From Pseudomonas fulva 12-X (GTDB taxonomy: Bacteria > Pseudomonadota > Gammaproteobacteria > Pseudomonadales > Pseudomonadaceae): 64,000 nt of DNA. The translations under genes were made by a program, and so were the position numbers. Below the pieces are notes generated by a model that was not told the origin of the DNA, searched no databases, and worked only from the letters and a program-made list of their open reading frames with translations. How positions within the stretch are numbered: position 1 is the first letter of the stretch; each line of letters opens with the position of its first letter. The stretch is taken from the NCBI RefSeq assembly GCF_000213805.1, contig NC_015556.1:3797001-3861000 (forward strand), read 5' to 3'. Shown piece by piece: positions 49,476-60,092 of the stretch.

Positions 49476-50419
49476 CGCAGTTTCTCCGCAACACGCATGA
49501 CCGCACTGCGCGAACGTGGATTGGCTTTGAGTTCGGCCTCGGAAGCGAACTGCGGCTTGCCGATCAGCTTCAGACGCGGCTCGAAGGCTTTCGGAATGAT
49601 CGGCAGATCACGCGGCAGCTTGTCCATCTCGCCCTTGGCGTGCTTGCGCATGAACTGTTTGACGATGCGGTCTTCCAAGGAGTGGAAGCTGATCACCACC
49701 AGGCGACCGCCGACCTCCAGGTTCTCCAGCGCCGCATCGAGGCCGCGCTCCAGATCACCCAGTTCGTTGTTGACATGAATGCGCAGCCCCTGGAAGGCGC
49801 GAGTTGCCGGGTTCTTGCCCTTCTCCCAGGCGGGATTGGCCACGGTCAGCACCTGGGCCAGATCGGCAGTGCGCTCGAACGGCTGCTCCTGGCGACGGGC
49901 AACCACGGCGCGTGCCATGCGCTTGGCGAAACGCTCCTCGCCGTACTCCTTGAATACGCGGGCAATTTCGTCTTCGTCGGCGGTGGCGATGAACTGCGCC
50001 GCACTGACACCGCGCGACGGGTCCATGCGCATGTCCAGCGGGCCGTCATTCAGGAAGCTGAAACCGCGCTCGGCATCATCCAGCTGCGGCGAGGACACGC
50101 CCAGGTCCAGCAGAATGCCGCTGACCTGACCGGCCAGGCCGCGGACAGCGAGCTCATCAGCAAGTTCCGCAAAGCTGCGCTGCACAACGACAAAGCGGCC
50201 GTCTTCGGCCGCCAGCGTATTTCCTGTCGCGATTGCGAGAGGGTCCTTGTCGAACCCCAGCAAGCGACCACCTGGCCCGATCCTTTCAAGGATCAGCCGG
50301 CTGTGCCCACCCCGCCCGAACGTGCCATCTACATAGCAGCCATCAGCGCGTGGCGAGAGCGCCGCAACGGCTTCCTCGAGCAACACGGTGATATGGCGAA
50401 AGGTAGAGGTCATGTTCAC
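49472..50419 (-). CDS. rsmH: 16S rRNA (cytosine1402-N4)-methyltransferase RsmH
   Basis: A 315-aa SAM-dependent methyltransferase (MraW). It has [28 protein letters not shown] (SAM site), [20 protein letters not shown] and [18 protein letters not shown] 50419 overlaps the mraZ stop by GTGA, while ATG 50413 (MTSTFRH) may be the true start. Second gene of the dcw cluster. Confidence 0.97.
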
Positions 50420-50871
50420 AGAATCAGGTCACGAAGGTCATCGGAAAGAGCACCCGGTTGCTTGATGGCGGCCAGATCGGCATCGGCCACGGCATTCCAG
50501 GAATCCTCATCCCACAGTTGAAATTTGTTGAGCTGCCCCACCAACATCGCGCGCTTGTCCAGCTTGGCGTACTCGCGCAGACGCGGCGGAACCAGGAAAC
50601 GACCACTGCCATCCAGCTCGAGATCGACGGCATTACCAATCAGGAGACGTTGCAGGCGACGGTTCTCTTCACGGAAGGAGGCCAGTTCGCGCAGCTTGTT
50701 CTCGATGATTTCCCACTCCGGCAGCGGGTAGACACAAAGGCAGGGATCGATGGCGTCGATGGTGACGATGAGCTGGCCAGCCGAACGCGAAACGAGCTCG
50801 TCCCGATACCGACTTGGCATCGCGAGCCGCCCCTTGGCGTCAAGACTTATGGCGTTAGCTCCGCGAAACAC
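50416..50871 (-). CDS. mraZ: Transcriptional regulator MraZ
   Basis: A 151-aa AbrB-like DNA-binding protein that represses its own operon. It has two MraZ repeats: [16 protein letters not shown] (about 11-26) and [16 protein letters not shown] (about 87-102). GTG 50871 ([11 protein letters not shown]) is the family start, with AAAGGGGAAA eight bases upstream. It heads the dcw cluster and is preceded by three GTGG boxes and a good promoter. Confidence 0.97.
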   Translation of the reverse strand: MFRGANAISLDAKGRLAMPSRYRDELVSRSAGQLIVTIDAIDPCLCVYPLPEWEIIENKLRELASFREENRRLQRLLIGNAVDLELDGSGRFLVPPRLREYAKLDKRAMLVGQLNKFQLWDEDSWNAVADADLAAIKQPGALSDDLRDLIL

Positions 50872-50904
50872 GATCGCGTTTCCCCTTTATTCAGCCATCC
50901 GCAT

Positions 50905-50938
50905 CCAAAAAAACCCACTTCATGCCACTTTTTACCAC
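50905..50938 (-). promoter_or_regulatory. MraZ operator: three GTGG repeats at 10-bp spacing
   Basis: On the minus strand GTGG occurs at 50938-50935, 50928-50925 and 50918-50915, exactly 10 bp apart, with a degenerate TTGG ten bases further (50908-50905). AAAGTGG and GAAGTGGG match published MraZ boxes (AAAGTGG and TGGGN repeats). They lie just below the predicted transcript start, as for an autorepressor. Confidence 0.85.
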
Positions 50939-50946
50939 CGGAGCAC

Positions 50947-50976
50947 ACTATAGGAACGCGCATACCCCACCGTCAA
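50947..50976 (-). promoter_or_regulatory. sigma-70 promoter of the dcw cluster (Pmra)
   Basis: On the minus strand TTGACG (50976-50971) and TATAGT (50952-50947) are separated by 18 bases. The start is expected near 50940, directly before the MraZ boxes. Confidence 0.78.
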
Positions 50977-51174
50977 GGCGGGCCAGAACGGAAAATTCCT
51001 TATAGAACGGAGATTTAGCGAATAAATGAGAAGTGGGGCGAGCGCCCAAAGCGGGAAAGATGGCTAAAAAACAACCACATACAAGAACCTACTCAACGAA
51101 CTTAAAGTAGTTTGTTAAGAGTAAGATTTTTTCGGTATTAGAAATGAGGAGAAGAAGCAAAAGCAGAAGGAGGT
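50977..51174. other. AT-rich, purine-tract spacer between mraZ promoter and rnpB
   Basis: A stretch of about 200 bp, lower in GC than its neighbours, with a purine-rich plus strand (51141-51180 is almost all A/G). It holds a weak palindrome GGGCGAGCGCCC (51034-51045). No gene is supported, though a 16-codon frame (MAKKQPHTRTYSTNLK) starts at 51060. The rnpB 3' processing region must lie here. Confidence 0.4.
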
Positions 51175-51524
51175 GGAGAGTCGATCTATAAGCCGGGTTC
51201 TGTCGAGGACAGCCATTCCTCTACGACGTACATCACTGCACGTCTTTAGCAACCTACCCGGTTCCAGCGCGGGCCACGCCAATGGAACCCTATTTGGTCT
51301 TGCTCCGAGTGGGGTTTGCCTAGCCACGGACTGTTACCAGCCGTGCGGTGCGCTCTTACCGCACCTTTTCACCCTTACCGGCGCCGAAGCGCTTAGGCGG
51401 TTATTTTCTGTGGCACTTTCCGTAGGCTCACGCCCCCCAGGCATTACCTGGCACTCCGCCCTATGGAGCCCGGACTTTCCTCCCCCTTCCGGATGGAAGG
51501 CAGCGACTGTCCGATCGACTCTCC
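51175..51524 (-). ncRNA. rnpB: RNase P RNA (class A), RnpB
   Basis: The catalytic RNA that trims tRNA 5' ends. Read on the minus strand, the ends pair as helix P1 (GAGAGTCGATC with GATCGACTCTC). The universal core GAGGAAAGTCCGGGC is present, together with ACAGAAAATAACCGCC, GGTGAAAAGGTGCGGTAAGAG and the 3' GGCTTATAGATCG block. Length about 350 nt is like P. aeruginosa. Ends are approximate. It lies between mraZ and rsmI as in other pseudomonads. A weak promoter (TTGTTC-N17-TTACCC) may lie in the end of rsmI. Confidence 0.95.
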
Positions 51525-51563
51525 GCCGCGTAGGGTAACCGCTGGCGCACGCCTAGAACAAGG

Positions 51564-52436
51564 TCAAACGTCCTGCTGACGCTCCAAAGCTGCCTGATAG
51601 AGCAGGTTTTTACGCACGCCGGTGATCTGCGCGGCCAGTGCTGCCGCACGCTTGAGCGGCATTTCGGCAAGCAGCAGATCGAGCACGCGCAGCGCCTCGA
51701 CGCTCACCGCCGCCTCGTCTTCGGGCGCCTGCCACCCGGCCACCAGCACCACGCATTCGCCACGCTGCTGATTGGCATCGGCCGCCACCCAGTCGCACAA
51801 CTGCTCGAGCGGCATGCCCTGCAGGGTTTCGAAGGTCTTGGTCAGCTCCCGCGCCAGCAGCGCCAGACGCTCGCCGCCAAACACCTCGCGCATGTCCTGC
51901 AGGCATTCGAGGATGCGATGCGGTGCTTCATAGAAGATCAGCGTGCGCGGCTCCTCGCGCACCAGCTCCAGACGCGCCCGCCGCCCAACGGTCTTGGCCG
52001 GCAGAAAGCCTTCGAAGACGAAGCGATCCGACGGCAGGCCAGCCGCCGACAGCGCCGCGATCAGGGCACAGGCGCCAGGCACCGGCACCACGCGAACTCC
52101 AGCGGCCCGCGCCTGGCGCACCAGGTGATAGCCGGGATCGGAGATCAGCGGCGTGCCGGCATCGGAAATCAGCGCTACGTCATCCCCGGCGAGCAGGCGC
52201 TCGATGAAACGATTGCCTTCATCGCGCTCGTTGTGCTCGTGGCAGGCCGCCAGCGGCGTGCCGATGCCGAAATGCTGCATCAGGCGCGCCGAGTGCCGGG
52301 TGTCTTCGGCGGCAATCAGCGCCACCTCGCCAAGCACCTTCAAGGCCCGAGCACTGAGATCGTCGAGATTGCCAATGGGCGTCGCCACCACGAACAGGGT
52401 GCCCGCGGCGCTTCGGGGTGCTTCATTAGCAGTCAC
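51564..52436 (-). CDS. rsmI: 16S rRNA (cytidine1402-2'-O)-methyltransferase RsmI
   Basis: A 290-aa SAM-dependent methyltransferase (YraL). It has TLFVVATPIGNLDDLSARA, ALISDAGTPLISDPGYHLV, the GACALIAALSAAGLPSDRF site and FYEAPHRILE. It modifies the same base (C1402) as RsmH in this window. It is divergent from lpoA. Confidence 0.95.
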   Translation of the reverse strand: MTANEAPRSAAGTLFVVATPIGNLDDLSARALKVLGEVALIAAEDTRHSARLMQHFGIGTPLAACHEHNERDEGNRFIERLLAGDDVALISDAGTPLISDPGYHLVRQARAAGVRVVPVPGACALIAALSAAGLPSDRFVFEGFLPAKTVGRRARLELVREEPRTLIFYEAPHRILECLQDMREVFGGERLALLARELTKTFETLQGMPLEQLCDWVAADANQQRGECVVLVAGWQAPEDEAAVSVEALRVLDLLLAEMPLKRAAALAAQITGVRKNLLYQAALERQQDV

Positions 52437-52620
52437 AGCAATGCCTCTTTAATAAACGGAAAGCCGCCATTGTAACGCGAGCCAACCGCCAGGACAGAAA
52501 TGCGCCGCCAACACGGGCGGCTGCGACCTCTGCGTACCGGTTAACACCTTCAGCGTCGCGCCAAGGCGGTGCCTTGGGTACAATCCGGCGTTCATTTGCT
52601 CAAGACCCGGAATCGCTTAC

Positions 52621-54378
52621 ATGATTGCCTGCCTGCGTCCGCTCTCTGCACTCTGCCTAGCCGGCCTGCTCGTTGCCTGCAGCAGCTCGCCCTCCTCGAA
52701 CCTTGGCGAACTGCCGCGCACACCCCAGGCCAGCGTGGAGCAGATGCTCCAGAAAGCCGGTACCAGCCAGAACGAAGAGGCCCAGCTGCTGCGCCTGTCG
52801 GCCGCAGACCTGGCTGCCAAGCAGGGCAACGCGCAACGCGCCGAAAGCATTCTCGGGCAGGTCGATTTGCAACTGCTCAAGCCGGCGCAGCAGATCTACG
52901 CCAGCACCCTCAAGGCCGAGCTGGCCCTGGCGCGCAACGACGCCAAGGCCGCCCTCGCCGCCCTGAACCACCCCAGCCTGGAGCGCCTTGGCGAGCTGCC
53001 GGTCGAACAGCAGACCCGCACCCAGCTGGCCCGCGCCAACGCCTTGGAAAAGGACAGCCAGATTCTCGCGGCCGCCCGCGAGCGCGTATTCATCGCCCCG
53101 CTGTTGAGCGGCGACGAAGCGCAGCGCAACCAGGACCATATCTGGAGCCTGGTCTCCAGCCTGCCGGCCGAGCCTGCACTGACTGCCGATGACGCCGACC
53201 TGGCTGGCTGGCTGTCGCTGGCCCTGGTGGCGAAAACCGTCGGCACGCTCAAGCAGCAACAGGACGCCATCGACAACTGGCTGGCCCAGCACCCCAACCA
53301 TCCGGCAGCCCAGCAACTGCCCAAGGCCCTGGCCGACCTGCGCGCCCTGTCCAGCAAGCCACTGGAAAAGATCGCCCTGCTGCTGCCCCAGGAAGGCCAA
53401 CTGGCTTCGGTGTCGCGCGCCCTGCGTGACGGTTTCCTGGCCGCTCATTACCAGGCCCAGCAGGCCGGTGAGAACCCGCCGCAGATTCAGTTTTACGACA
53501 GCGCCCGCCTCACCTCGCTGGACGACTTCTATCGCCAGGCCCAGGCCGATGGCGTCGAGCTGGTGATCGGCCCGCTGGAGAAGAACCTGGTTACCCAGCT
53601 GGGCAACCGCGACCAGCTGCCGATCACCACCCTGGCCCTTAACTATGCCGACCCAAGCGCCAAGAACCCGCCTCAGCTGTTCCAGTTCGGCCTGGCCGCC
53701 GAAGACGAAGCCCGCGAAGTCGCCCGCCGCGCCTGGGCCGATGGCATGCGCAGCGCCGTCGCCCTGGTACCCAAGGGCGATTGGGGCAACCGTGTGCTGG
53801 ATGCCTTCCGCCAGAGCTGGCAAGCCGCCGGCGGCACCTTCCTGGGCGCCGAACAGATCGATCAGCCGGTGGACATGGCCAGCCAGGTCGCCCGCCTGAT
53901 GCAGGTAAACGGCACCTCGCGCCGTCAGGACGTGGATTTCATCTTCCTCGCCGCCACGCCGCAACAGGCCCAACAGATCAAACCGACCCTGGCCTACCAG
54001 TACGCCGGCGACGTACCGGTATACGCCACCTCGCACCTGTTCAGCGGCAGCATGAGCGCAGCCCAGTACCGCGACCTGGACGGCATCCGCTTCTGCGAAA
54101 CCCCGTGGCTGCTGGATGCCAACGACCCGCTGCGCCAGCAGGTCAACAGCCAGTGGCCGCAGGCCGGTGGCAGCCTGGGCCGGCTGTACGCCATGGGTGT
54201 CGACGCCTTCCGCCTGGCACCGCGCCTGGACCAGCTCAAGACCCTGCCCGACAGCCGCGTCGAAGGTCTTTCCGGCAACCTGAGCCTGGGCGCCTCGCAG
54301 CGCGTCGAGCGTCAGCTGCCCTGGGCACAGTTCAGCAATGGCCAGGTTCAGCGCCTGCCAGACGCCAACATTGAGTGA
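52621..54378 (+). CDS. lpoA: Penicillin-binding-protein activator LpoA
   Basis: A 585-aa outer-membrane lipoprotein that activates PBP1A from outside. The lipobox is LLVAC (Cys20) after MIACLRPLSALCLAG. An N-terminal TPR-like helical region (about 30-250) is followed by a periplasmic-binding-protein-like domain (about 255-585, IALLLPQEGQLASVSRALRDG). It is the first gene of lpoA-yraN-gmhA-dolP. A -10-like TACAAT lies at 52579. Confidence 0.92.
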   Translation: MIACLRPLSALCLAGLLVACSSSPSSNLGELPRTPQASVEQMLQKAGTSQNEEAQLLRLSAADLAAKQGNAQRAESILGQVDLQLLKPAQQIYASTLKAELALARNDAKAALAALNHPSLERLGELPVEQQTRTQLARANALEKDSQILAAARERVFIAPLLSGDEAQRNQDHIWSLVSSLPAEPALTADDADLAGWLSLALVAKTVGTLKQQQDAIDNWLAQHPNHPAAQQLPKALADLRALSSKPLEKIALLLPQEGQLASVSRALRDGFLAAHYQAQQAGENPPQIQFYDSARLTSLDDFYRQAQADGVELVIGPLEKNLVTQLGNRDQLPITTLALNYADPSAKNPPQLFQFGLAAEDEAREVARRAWADGMRSAVALVPKGDWGNRVLDAFRQSWQAAGGTFLGAEQIDQPVDMASQVARLMQVNGTSRRQDVDFIFLAATPQQAQQIKPTLAYQYAGDVPVYATSHLFSGSMSAAQYRDLDGIRFCETPWLLDANDPLRQQVNSQWPQAGGSLGRLYAMGVDAFRLAPRLDQLKTLPDSRVEGLSGNLSLGASQRVERQLPWAQFSNGQVQRLPDANIE

Positions 54379-54736
54379 CGATCCGCGCCACGTCAGCGGG
54401 CGAGCGGCCGAAGCCCTCGCCCGCGAGCATCTGCAAGACCATGGCCTGCGCCTGATCGAGCAGAACTGGCGCGGCAAGCGTGGCGAACTCGATCTGGTCA
54501 TGCTCGATGGCGATACAGTAGTATTCGCCGAAGTGCGCTACCGCAAGCACAGCGCCTGGGGTGGCGCGGTCGAAAGCGTCGACTGGCGCAAGCGTGACAA
54601 ACTGATCGCCACCGCCACGCAATTTCTGCAACAGGAGAAGCGCTGGGCCAAACATCCCTGCCGTTTCGATGTCATAGCCGTAGGCCATGGCACACCCGCA
54701 TCACTGCAATGGATCAGAAACGCCTTCGACAGTTGA
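54371..54736 (+). CDS. yraN: YraN-family (UPF0102) protein, putative nuclease fold
   Basis: A 121-aa protein with a predicted restriction-endonuclease-like fold. It has GRAAEALAREHLQDHGLRLIEQNW and the acidic/basic set GELDLVMLDGD...FAEVRYR, where family members often have EVK. TTG 54371 is chosen as start because it overlaps the lpoA stop and lies just before the conserved region; the frame is open to 54338 inside lpoA. Function unknown. Confidence 0.82.
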   Translation: MSDDPRHVSGRAAEALAREHLQDHGLRLIEQNWRGKRGELDLVMLDGDTVVFAEVRYRKHSAWGGAVESVDWRKRDKLIATATQFLQQEKRWAKHPCRFDVIAVGHGTPASLQWIRNAFDS

Positions 54737-54819
54737 AGCACCTGCTCGCTGAGATGCCCTGATTCACCGCCCTTTCCAACGACAGCGCCACGCGCCCACA
54801 GGCCGCGGCCTCGTTATAG

Positions 54820-55961
<1,142 letters not shown>

Positions 55962-55977
55962 CCGCCACGCGCCAATG

Positions 55978-56012
55978 AAAACGCCAGCCAGGCCGCGCCT
56001 GGCTGGCGTTTT
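55978..56012 (+). terminator. dolP terminator
   Basis: A perfect 15-bp stem, AAAACGCCAGCCAGG (55978-55992) with CCTGGCTGGCGTTTT (55998-56012), is followed by TTT. Confidence 0.9.
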
Positions 56013-56125
56013 TTTATGCCTGACGGTTAGCAGAGCGGAAATATCGCGCCTGCCCCTAATCTAGCAGGGCCTGGCGTTACTGCGATGCAACATCACCGTT
56101 CACCCGCCAACCAGACGACGGGCAA

Positions 56126-56159
56126 TAAAAAAGCCAGTCAGGTCGCCCTGACTGGCTTT
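56126..56159 (-). terminator. pnp terminator
   Basis: A perfect 13-bp stem, AAAGCCAGTCAGG (56130-56142) with CCTGACTGGCTTT (56147-56159), ends with a T-run on the minus strand. Confidence 0.88.
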
Positions 56160-56183
56160 CTCGTTATGCGGCTTCAGCCCGGA

Positions 56184-58289
56184 TCAGACACCCGAGGCTT
56201 TGGCAGCGGCGACGTCCTTGATGGACAGCTTGATACGGCCGCGGTTGTCCACGTCCAGTACCAGTACTTCCACTTCCTGGCCTTCCTTGAGGATGTCGGT
56301 GACCTTCTCTACGCGCGCATCGCTGAGCATGGAGATGTGCACCAGACCGTCCTTGCCCGGCAGGATGTTGACGAAGGCGCCGAAGTCAACGATACGCTCG
56401 ACCTTGCCGACATAGATCTTGCCGATCTCGGCCTCGGCGGTGATCGCTAGTACGCGCTGCTTGGCAGCGTCGGCGGCTTCCTTGGTTTCGCCGAAGATCT
56501 TGATCGAGCCGTCGTCTTCAATGTCGATCGAGGCCTTGGTTTCTTCGCAGATGGCGCGGATGGTGGCGCCGCCCTTGCCGATGACGTCACGGATCTTGTC
56601 CTGATCGATCTTCATCGCCAGCATGGTCGGGGCGTTGGCCGACAGCTCGCTGCGCGACTGGGCGATCACCTGGTTCATCTGGCCGAGGATGTTCAGGCGC
56701 GCTTCCAGGGCCTGATTCAGGGCGATCTCCATGATCTCTTCGGTGATGCCCTGGATCTTGATGTCCATCTGCAGCGCGGTGACGCCATTGGCGGTACCGG
56801 CCACCTTGAAGTCCATGTCGCCCAGGTGGTCTTCGTCACCGAGGATGTCGGTCAGCACGGCGAACTTCTCGCCTTCCTTGACCAGACCCATGGCGATACC
56901 GGCAACCGGCGCCTTCATCGGCACACCGGCGTCCATCAGGGCCAGGGAAGCGCCGCAAACCGAAGCCATGGAGGACGAACCGTTGGACTCGGTGATCTCC
57001 GAGACGATACGGATGGTGTACGGGAACTCGTCAGCGCTCGGCAGCATGGCGGCAACGCCACGACGAGCGAGGCGGCCGTGGCCGATCTCGCGACGACCGG
57101 TGGCGCCCATGCGACCACACTCGCCCACCGAGTACGGCGGGAAGTTGTAGTGCAGCATGAAGGGGTCTTTCTTCTCGCCTTCGAGGGTGTCGAGCAGCTG
57201 TGCGTCGCGGGCGGTACCGAGGGTGGCCACGACCAGCGCCTGGGTTTCGCCACGGGTGAACAGGGCCGAACCGTGGGTCTTGTCCAGCACGCCGACCTCG
57301 ATGTTCAGGCCACGTACGGTACGGGTGTCACGACCATCGATACGCGGCTTGCCGTTGACGATGTTCTCGCGCACGGTGCGGTATTCGATTTCGCCGAAGG
57401 CGTCTTTGACTTCGCCAGCGCTCGGCTGACCTTCCTCACCGGAGAACTTGGCAACCACCTGGTCGCGCAGCTCGCCCAGGCGCGCATAGCGATCCTGCTT
57501 GATGATGATGGTGTAGGCGTCGGAGATCGCAGCACCGAACTCGGCGCGGATGGCGTCCAGCAGGCTGGTGTTGGCGGCAGCGGCCTGCCAGTCCCAACGC
57601 GGCTTGCCGGCTTCGGCGGCCAGTTCGGTAACGGCCTGGATGACGGCCTGGAATTCGTCATGGGCGAACAGCACAGCGCCCAGCATCTGGTCTTCGGTCA
57701 GCTCTTTGGCTTCGGATTCGACCATCAGCACGGCGTCTTTGGTACCGGCCACGACCATGTCCAGGCTCGAGGCCTTGAGCTGCTCGTAGTTCGGGTTCAG
57801 CAGATAGCCGGTTTCCGGGTGGTAGGCAACACGGGCGGCACCGATGGGGCCGTCGAACGGGATGCCGGAGATGGCCAGGGCAGCGGAGGTACCGATCATC
57901 GCTGCGATGTCCGGATCGGTCTTCTTGCTAGTGGAGACCACGGTGCAGATGACCTGCACTTCGTTCTGGAAGCCTTCCGGGAACAGCGGGCGGATCGGAC
58001 GATCGATCAGGCGCGAGGTCAGGGTTTCCTTCTCGCTCGGGCGTGCTTCACGCTTGAAGAAGCCGCCTGGGATCTTGCCCGCTGCGTAAGTCTTTTCCTG
58101 ATAGTGCACGGACAGCGGGAAGAAGCCCTTGCTCGGGTCGGCGGACTTGGCGCCTACCACGGTGACCAGCACGGTCACGTCGTTGTCGACGGTGACCAGC
58201 ACAGCGCCGGAAGCCTGACGGGCGATACGGCCAGTCTCGAGGGTGACGGTCGACTGACCAAATTGAAATTTCTTGATTACCGGGTTCAC
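56184..58289 (-). CDS. pnp: Polynucleotide phosphorylase PNPase
   Basis: A 701-aa phosphorolytic 3'-5' exoribonuclease of the RNA degradosome. It has two RNase PH domains (about 10-230 and 310-540), the active-site block TSSSKKTDP and [15 protein letters not shown], a KH domain ([11 protein letters not shown]) and an S1 domain ([17 protein letters not shown]). GTG 58289 ([11 protein letters not shown]) has AAGGA nine bases upstream. It is separated from rpsO by 471 bp that include a MITE-like element. Confidence 0.97.
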   Translation of the reverse strand: MNPVIKKFQFGQSTVTLETGRIARQASGAVLVTVDNDVTVLVTVVGAKSADPSKGFFPLSVHYQEKTYAAGKIPGGFFKREARPSEKETLTSRLIDRPIRPLFPEGFQNEVQVICTVVSTSKKTDPDIAAMIGTSAALAISGIPFDGPIGAARVAYHPETGYLLNPNYEQLKASSLDMVVAGTKDAVLMVESEAKELTEDQMLGAVLFAHDEFQAVIQAVTELAAEAGKPRWDWQAAAANTSLLDAIRAEFGAAISDAYTIIIKQDRYARLGELRDQVVAKFSGEEGQPSAGEVKDAFGEIEYRTVRENIVNGKPRIDGRDTRTVRGLNIEVGVLDKTHGSALFTRGETQALVVATLGTARDAQLLDTLEGEKKDPFMLHYNFPPYSVGECGRMGATGRREIGHGRLARRGVAAMLPSADEFPYTIRIVSEITESNGSSSMASVCGASLALMDAGVPMKAPVAGIAMGLVKEGEKFAVLTDILGDEDHLGDMDFKVAGTANGVTALQMDIKIQGITEEIMEIALNQALEARLNILGQMNQVIAQSRSELSANAPTMLAMKIDQDKIRDVIGKGGATIRAICEETKASIDIEDDGSIKIFGETKEAADAAKQRVLAITAEAEIGKIYVGKVERIVDFGAFVNILPGKDGLVHISMLSDARVEKVTDILKEGQEVEVLVLDVDNRGRIKLSIKDVAAAKASGV

Positions 58290-58426
58290 GGTGTTTTCCT
58301 TCTCTTTGTTGCCTTTGGGGGAAACGGTTCTTGCGAATTGGTGGGCAATCGCTGCGGGAGTCGGCCCGGCGCTGTCCAGAGGTGAAGCATCAAAGGGCTT
58401 CGATCTTGCAAAAAACGGGTAGAGCG
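58290..58426 (-). other. pnp leader region
   Basis: This is the remaining 137 bp between pnp and the MITE-like element. It must carry any pnp promoter and leader; no clear -35/-10 pair is visible. The pnp ribosome site (AGAGAAGGAAAA) is at its 3' end. Confidence 0.4.
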
Positions 58427-58693
58427 TAGGGTGTGTTCACGTTTCAGCACAAGCCGCGTTGCTGCGCAAAATCTCGCCAAGCGAGGCGGTGGGCGCCGGG
58501 AATGGTATTCCCTTGCCAAGCCCGCCAACGACGCATGGCGAGATTTTCCGCGCAACCCGCAGGGCCGGGCCAGTTTTGCCGCGATGCTGCGTTTCTCGTC
58601 GGCTCATTTGGCCAGCCAAACTTCGCGACTCGTGCCTTACCTCGCGGCAAAACTGGCTCCGGCGCGGCAGTGCTGAAACGTGAATACACCCTA
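58427..58693. mobile_element. MITE-like palindromic element (267 bp) between rpsO and pnp
   Basis: The 24-bp ends, 58427-58450 (TAGGGTGTGTTCACGTTT then CAGCAC) and 58670-58693, are inverted repeats with one mismatch. Inside are two large arms. Arm 1 pairs AAAATCTCGCCA (58468-58479) with TGGCGAGATTTT (58536-58547), tip GGGAAT-GGT-ATTCCC (58498-58512). Arm 2 pairs GCCAGTTTTGCCGCG (58569-58583) with CGCGGCAAAACTGGC (58643-58657), tip TTTGGC-CA-GCCAAA (58607-58620). The terminal TA could be a target duplication of an IS630/mariner-type transposase. No transposase ORF is present; open frames here are by-products. Confidence 0.7.
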
Positions 58694-58696
58694 AAA

Positions 58697-58737
58697 GCAA
58701 AAGCTGGAAGCGGGGCGAGCCCACTTCCAGCTTTTGC
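58697..58737 (-). terminator. rpsO terminator
   Basis: A perfect 14-bp stem, GCAAAAGCTGGAAG (58697-58710) with CTTCCAGCTTTTGC (58724-58737), is followed on the minus strand by TTTTAG. The MITE-like element begins 4 bp beyond it. Confidence 0.8.
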
Positions 58738-58760
58738 AGTCAACGACGACCAAGCATTGC

Positions 58761-59030
58761 TTAGCGACGCAGACCCAGACGACCGATCAGGGCGCTGTAA
58801 CGGCTGGTGTCCTTACCCTTCAGGTAGTCCAGCAGCTTGCGGCGCTGGTTGACCATGCGGATCAGGCCACGACGCGAGTGGTGGTCTTTGCCGTTGGCCT
58901 TGAAGTGACCTTGCAGCTTGTTGATGTTGGCGGACAGCAGAGCAACCTGGACTTCCGGGCTACCGGTATCGCCTTCGGATTGCTTGTAGTCGTTAACGAT
59001 CTGGGCTTTTTCTTCAACGCTGAGTGCCAT
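58761..59030 (-). CDS. rpsO: 30S ribosomal protein S15
   Basis: The 89-aa ribosomal protein S15, which binds 16S rRNA early in small-subunit assembly. It begins [17 protein letters not shown] and contains [47 protein letters not shown]. Typical length. Directly upstream is truB. Confidence 0.99.
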   Translation of the reverse strand: MALSVEEKAQIVNDYKQSEGDTGSPEVQVALLSANINKLQGHFKANGKDHHSRRGLIRMVNQRRKLLDYLKGKDTSRYSALIGRLGLRR

Positions 59031-59114
59031 GTGGGCATCCTCTCATCTGGAGACAGCCGCAAGCGACAGTCTCAATAGGCCGGGAATCGCTTCCCGTGTT
59101 TTAAAAGGAGGTAT

Positions 59115-59172
59115 GACCGTGCCTATTGACAGCCACCCTCGTTACGAGCCGCCGAAACGGCTCGCCACGGTC
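59115..59172 (-). other. Nested hairpin at the truB end
   Basis: GACCGTG (59115-59121) pairs with CACGGTC (59166-59172), enclosing CGAGCCG (59145-59151) paired with CGGCTCG (59158-59164). It overlaps the truB stop and lies in the rpsO leader. There is no T-run, so it may be an RNA-processing or regulatory structure rather than a terminator. Confidence 0.35.
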
Positions 59173-60088
59173 ACGCGGACCGAATCAGACGACGCGGCGC
59201 AATGCGCCCGTCTTCGCTCACTTCACCGATACCGATGAAGCGACCGTTGTGATCTTGCACCCGAACCATGCCGAACTTCGGCGCGTCCGCAGCGCGAACC
59301 GGCTGCCCTTGCAGCCAATAGAACGAACTGTGCTCCGAGAAGCTCAGCAGCGGCCAATGCTCCAGCCCGCTGTCCACCGGCAGCAGGAAGCGGTCGATCG
59401 CCTCGTTGCCACCCTCTTCATGGGCCTGCAGCAATTCATCCAGGCTGACACTCTGCGACAGGTCGAACGGGCCGGCCTTGGTGCGGCGCAGCTCGGCGAC
59501 ATGGGCACCACAGCCCAGCAGGTGACCGATATCCTCGACCAGCGTGCGGATATAGGTGCCTTTGCTGCAATCCACCGCCAAGCTTGCCCGGTCGGCAGCA
59601 CAGCTGAGCAACTCCAGGCGCGCAATAGTAACAGAACGCGCCTCGCGCTCCACTACTTCTCCTGCCCGGGCGAGTTTGTACAGTGGCTGGCCATCGCGCT
59701 TGAGCGCCGAATACATCGGCGGCACCTGGCTGATGTCGCCACGAAACTGCGGCAGCAGCGCCTCGATGTCCGAGGCATCGACATCCACTTCGCGGCGCTC
59801 GATCACCTCACCCTCGGCATCGGCCGTGGTGGTAGTGACGCCGAGCTGCATGACCGTCTCATAACCCTTGTCGGCATCTAGCAGGTACTGGGAGAACTTG
59901 GTCGCCTCGCCGAAGCACAGCGGCAGCACGCCGGTGGCCAGCGGATCGAGGCTGCCGGTGTGCCCGGCCTTCTCGGCATTGAGTAACCAGCGCACCTTCT
60001 GCAGCGCCGCGTTGGAACTGAAGCCCTTGGGCTTGTCGAGCAGGATGATGCCGTCGACCTTGCGACGAATACGCTTAACCTGGGCCAC
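59171..60088 (-). CDS. truB: tRNA pseudouridine-55 synthase TruB
   Basis: A 305-aa enzyme that makes pseudouridine 55 in the tRNA T-loop. It has [19 protein letters not shown], the catalytic [12 protein letters not shown] (Asp), [11 protein letters not shown] and [13 protein letters not shown], with a C-terminal PUA-like region. It is 4 bp after rbfA. Confidence 0.97.
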   Translation of the reverse strand: MAQVKRIRRKVDGIILLDKPKGFSSNAALQKVRWLLNAEKAGHTGSLDPLATGVLPLCFGEATKFSQYLLDADKGYETVMQLGVTTTTADAEGEVIERREVDVDASDIEALLPQFRGDISQVPPMYSALKRDGQPLYKLARAGEVVEREARSVTIARLELLSCAADRASLAVDCSKGTYIRTLVEDIGHLLGCGAHVAELRRTKAGPFDLSQSVSLDELLQAHEEGGNEAIDRFLLPVDSGLEHWPLLSFSEHSSFYWLQGQPVRAADAPKFGMVRVQDHNGRFIGIGEVSEDGRIAPRRLIRSA

Positions 60089-60092
60089 GTGC

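Noticed and set aside
51060..51110. 16-codon ORF (MAKKQPHTRTYSTNLK)
   Set aside because: A GGGAAAG lies before it, but it is too short to support without conservation.
58431..58852. ORFs across the MITE-like element
   Set aside because: Frames run through the inverted repeats and into rpsO; this is a by-product of palindromic sequence.
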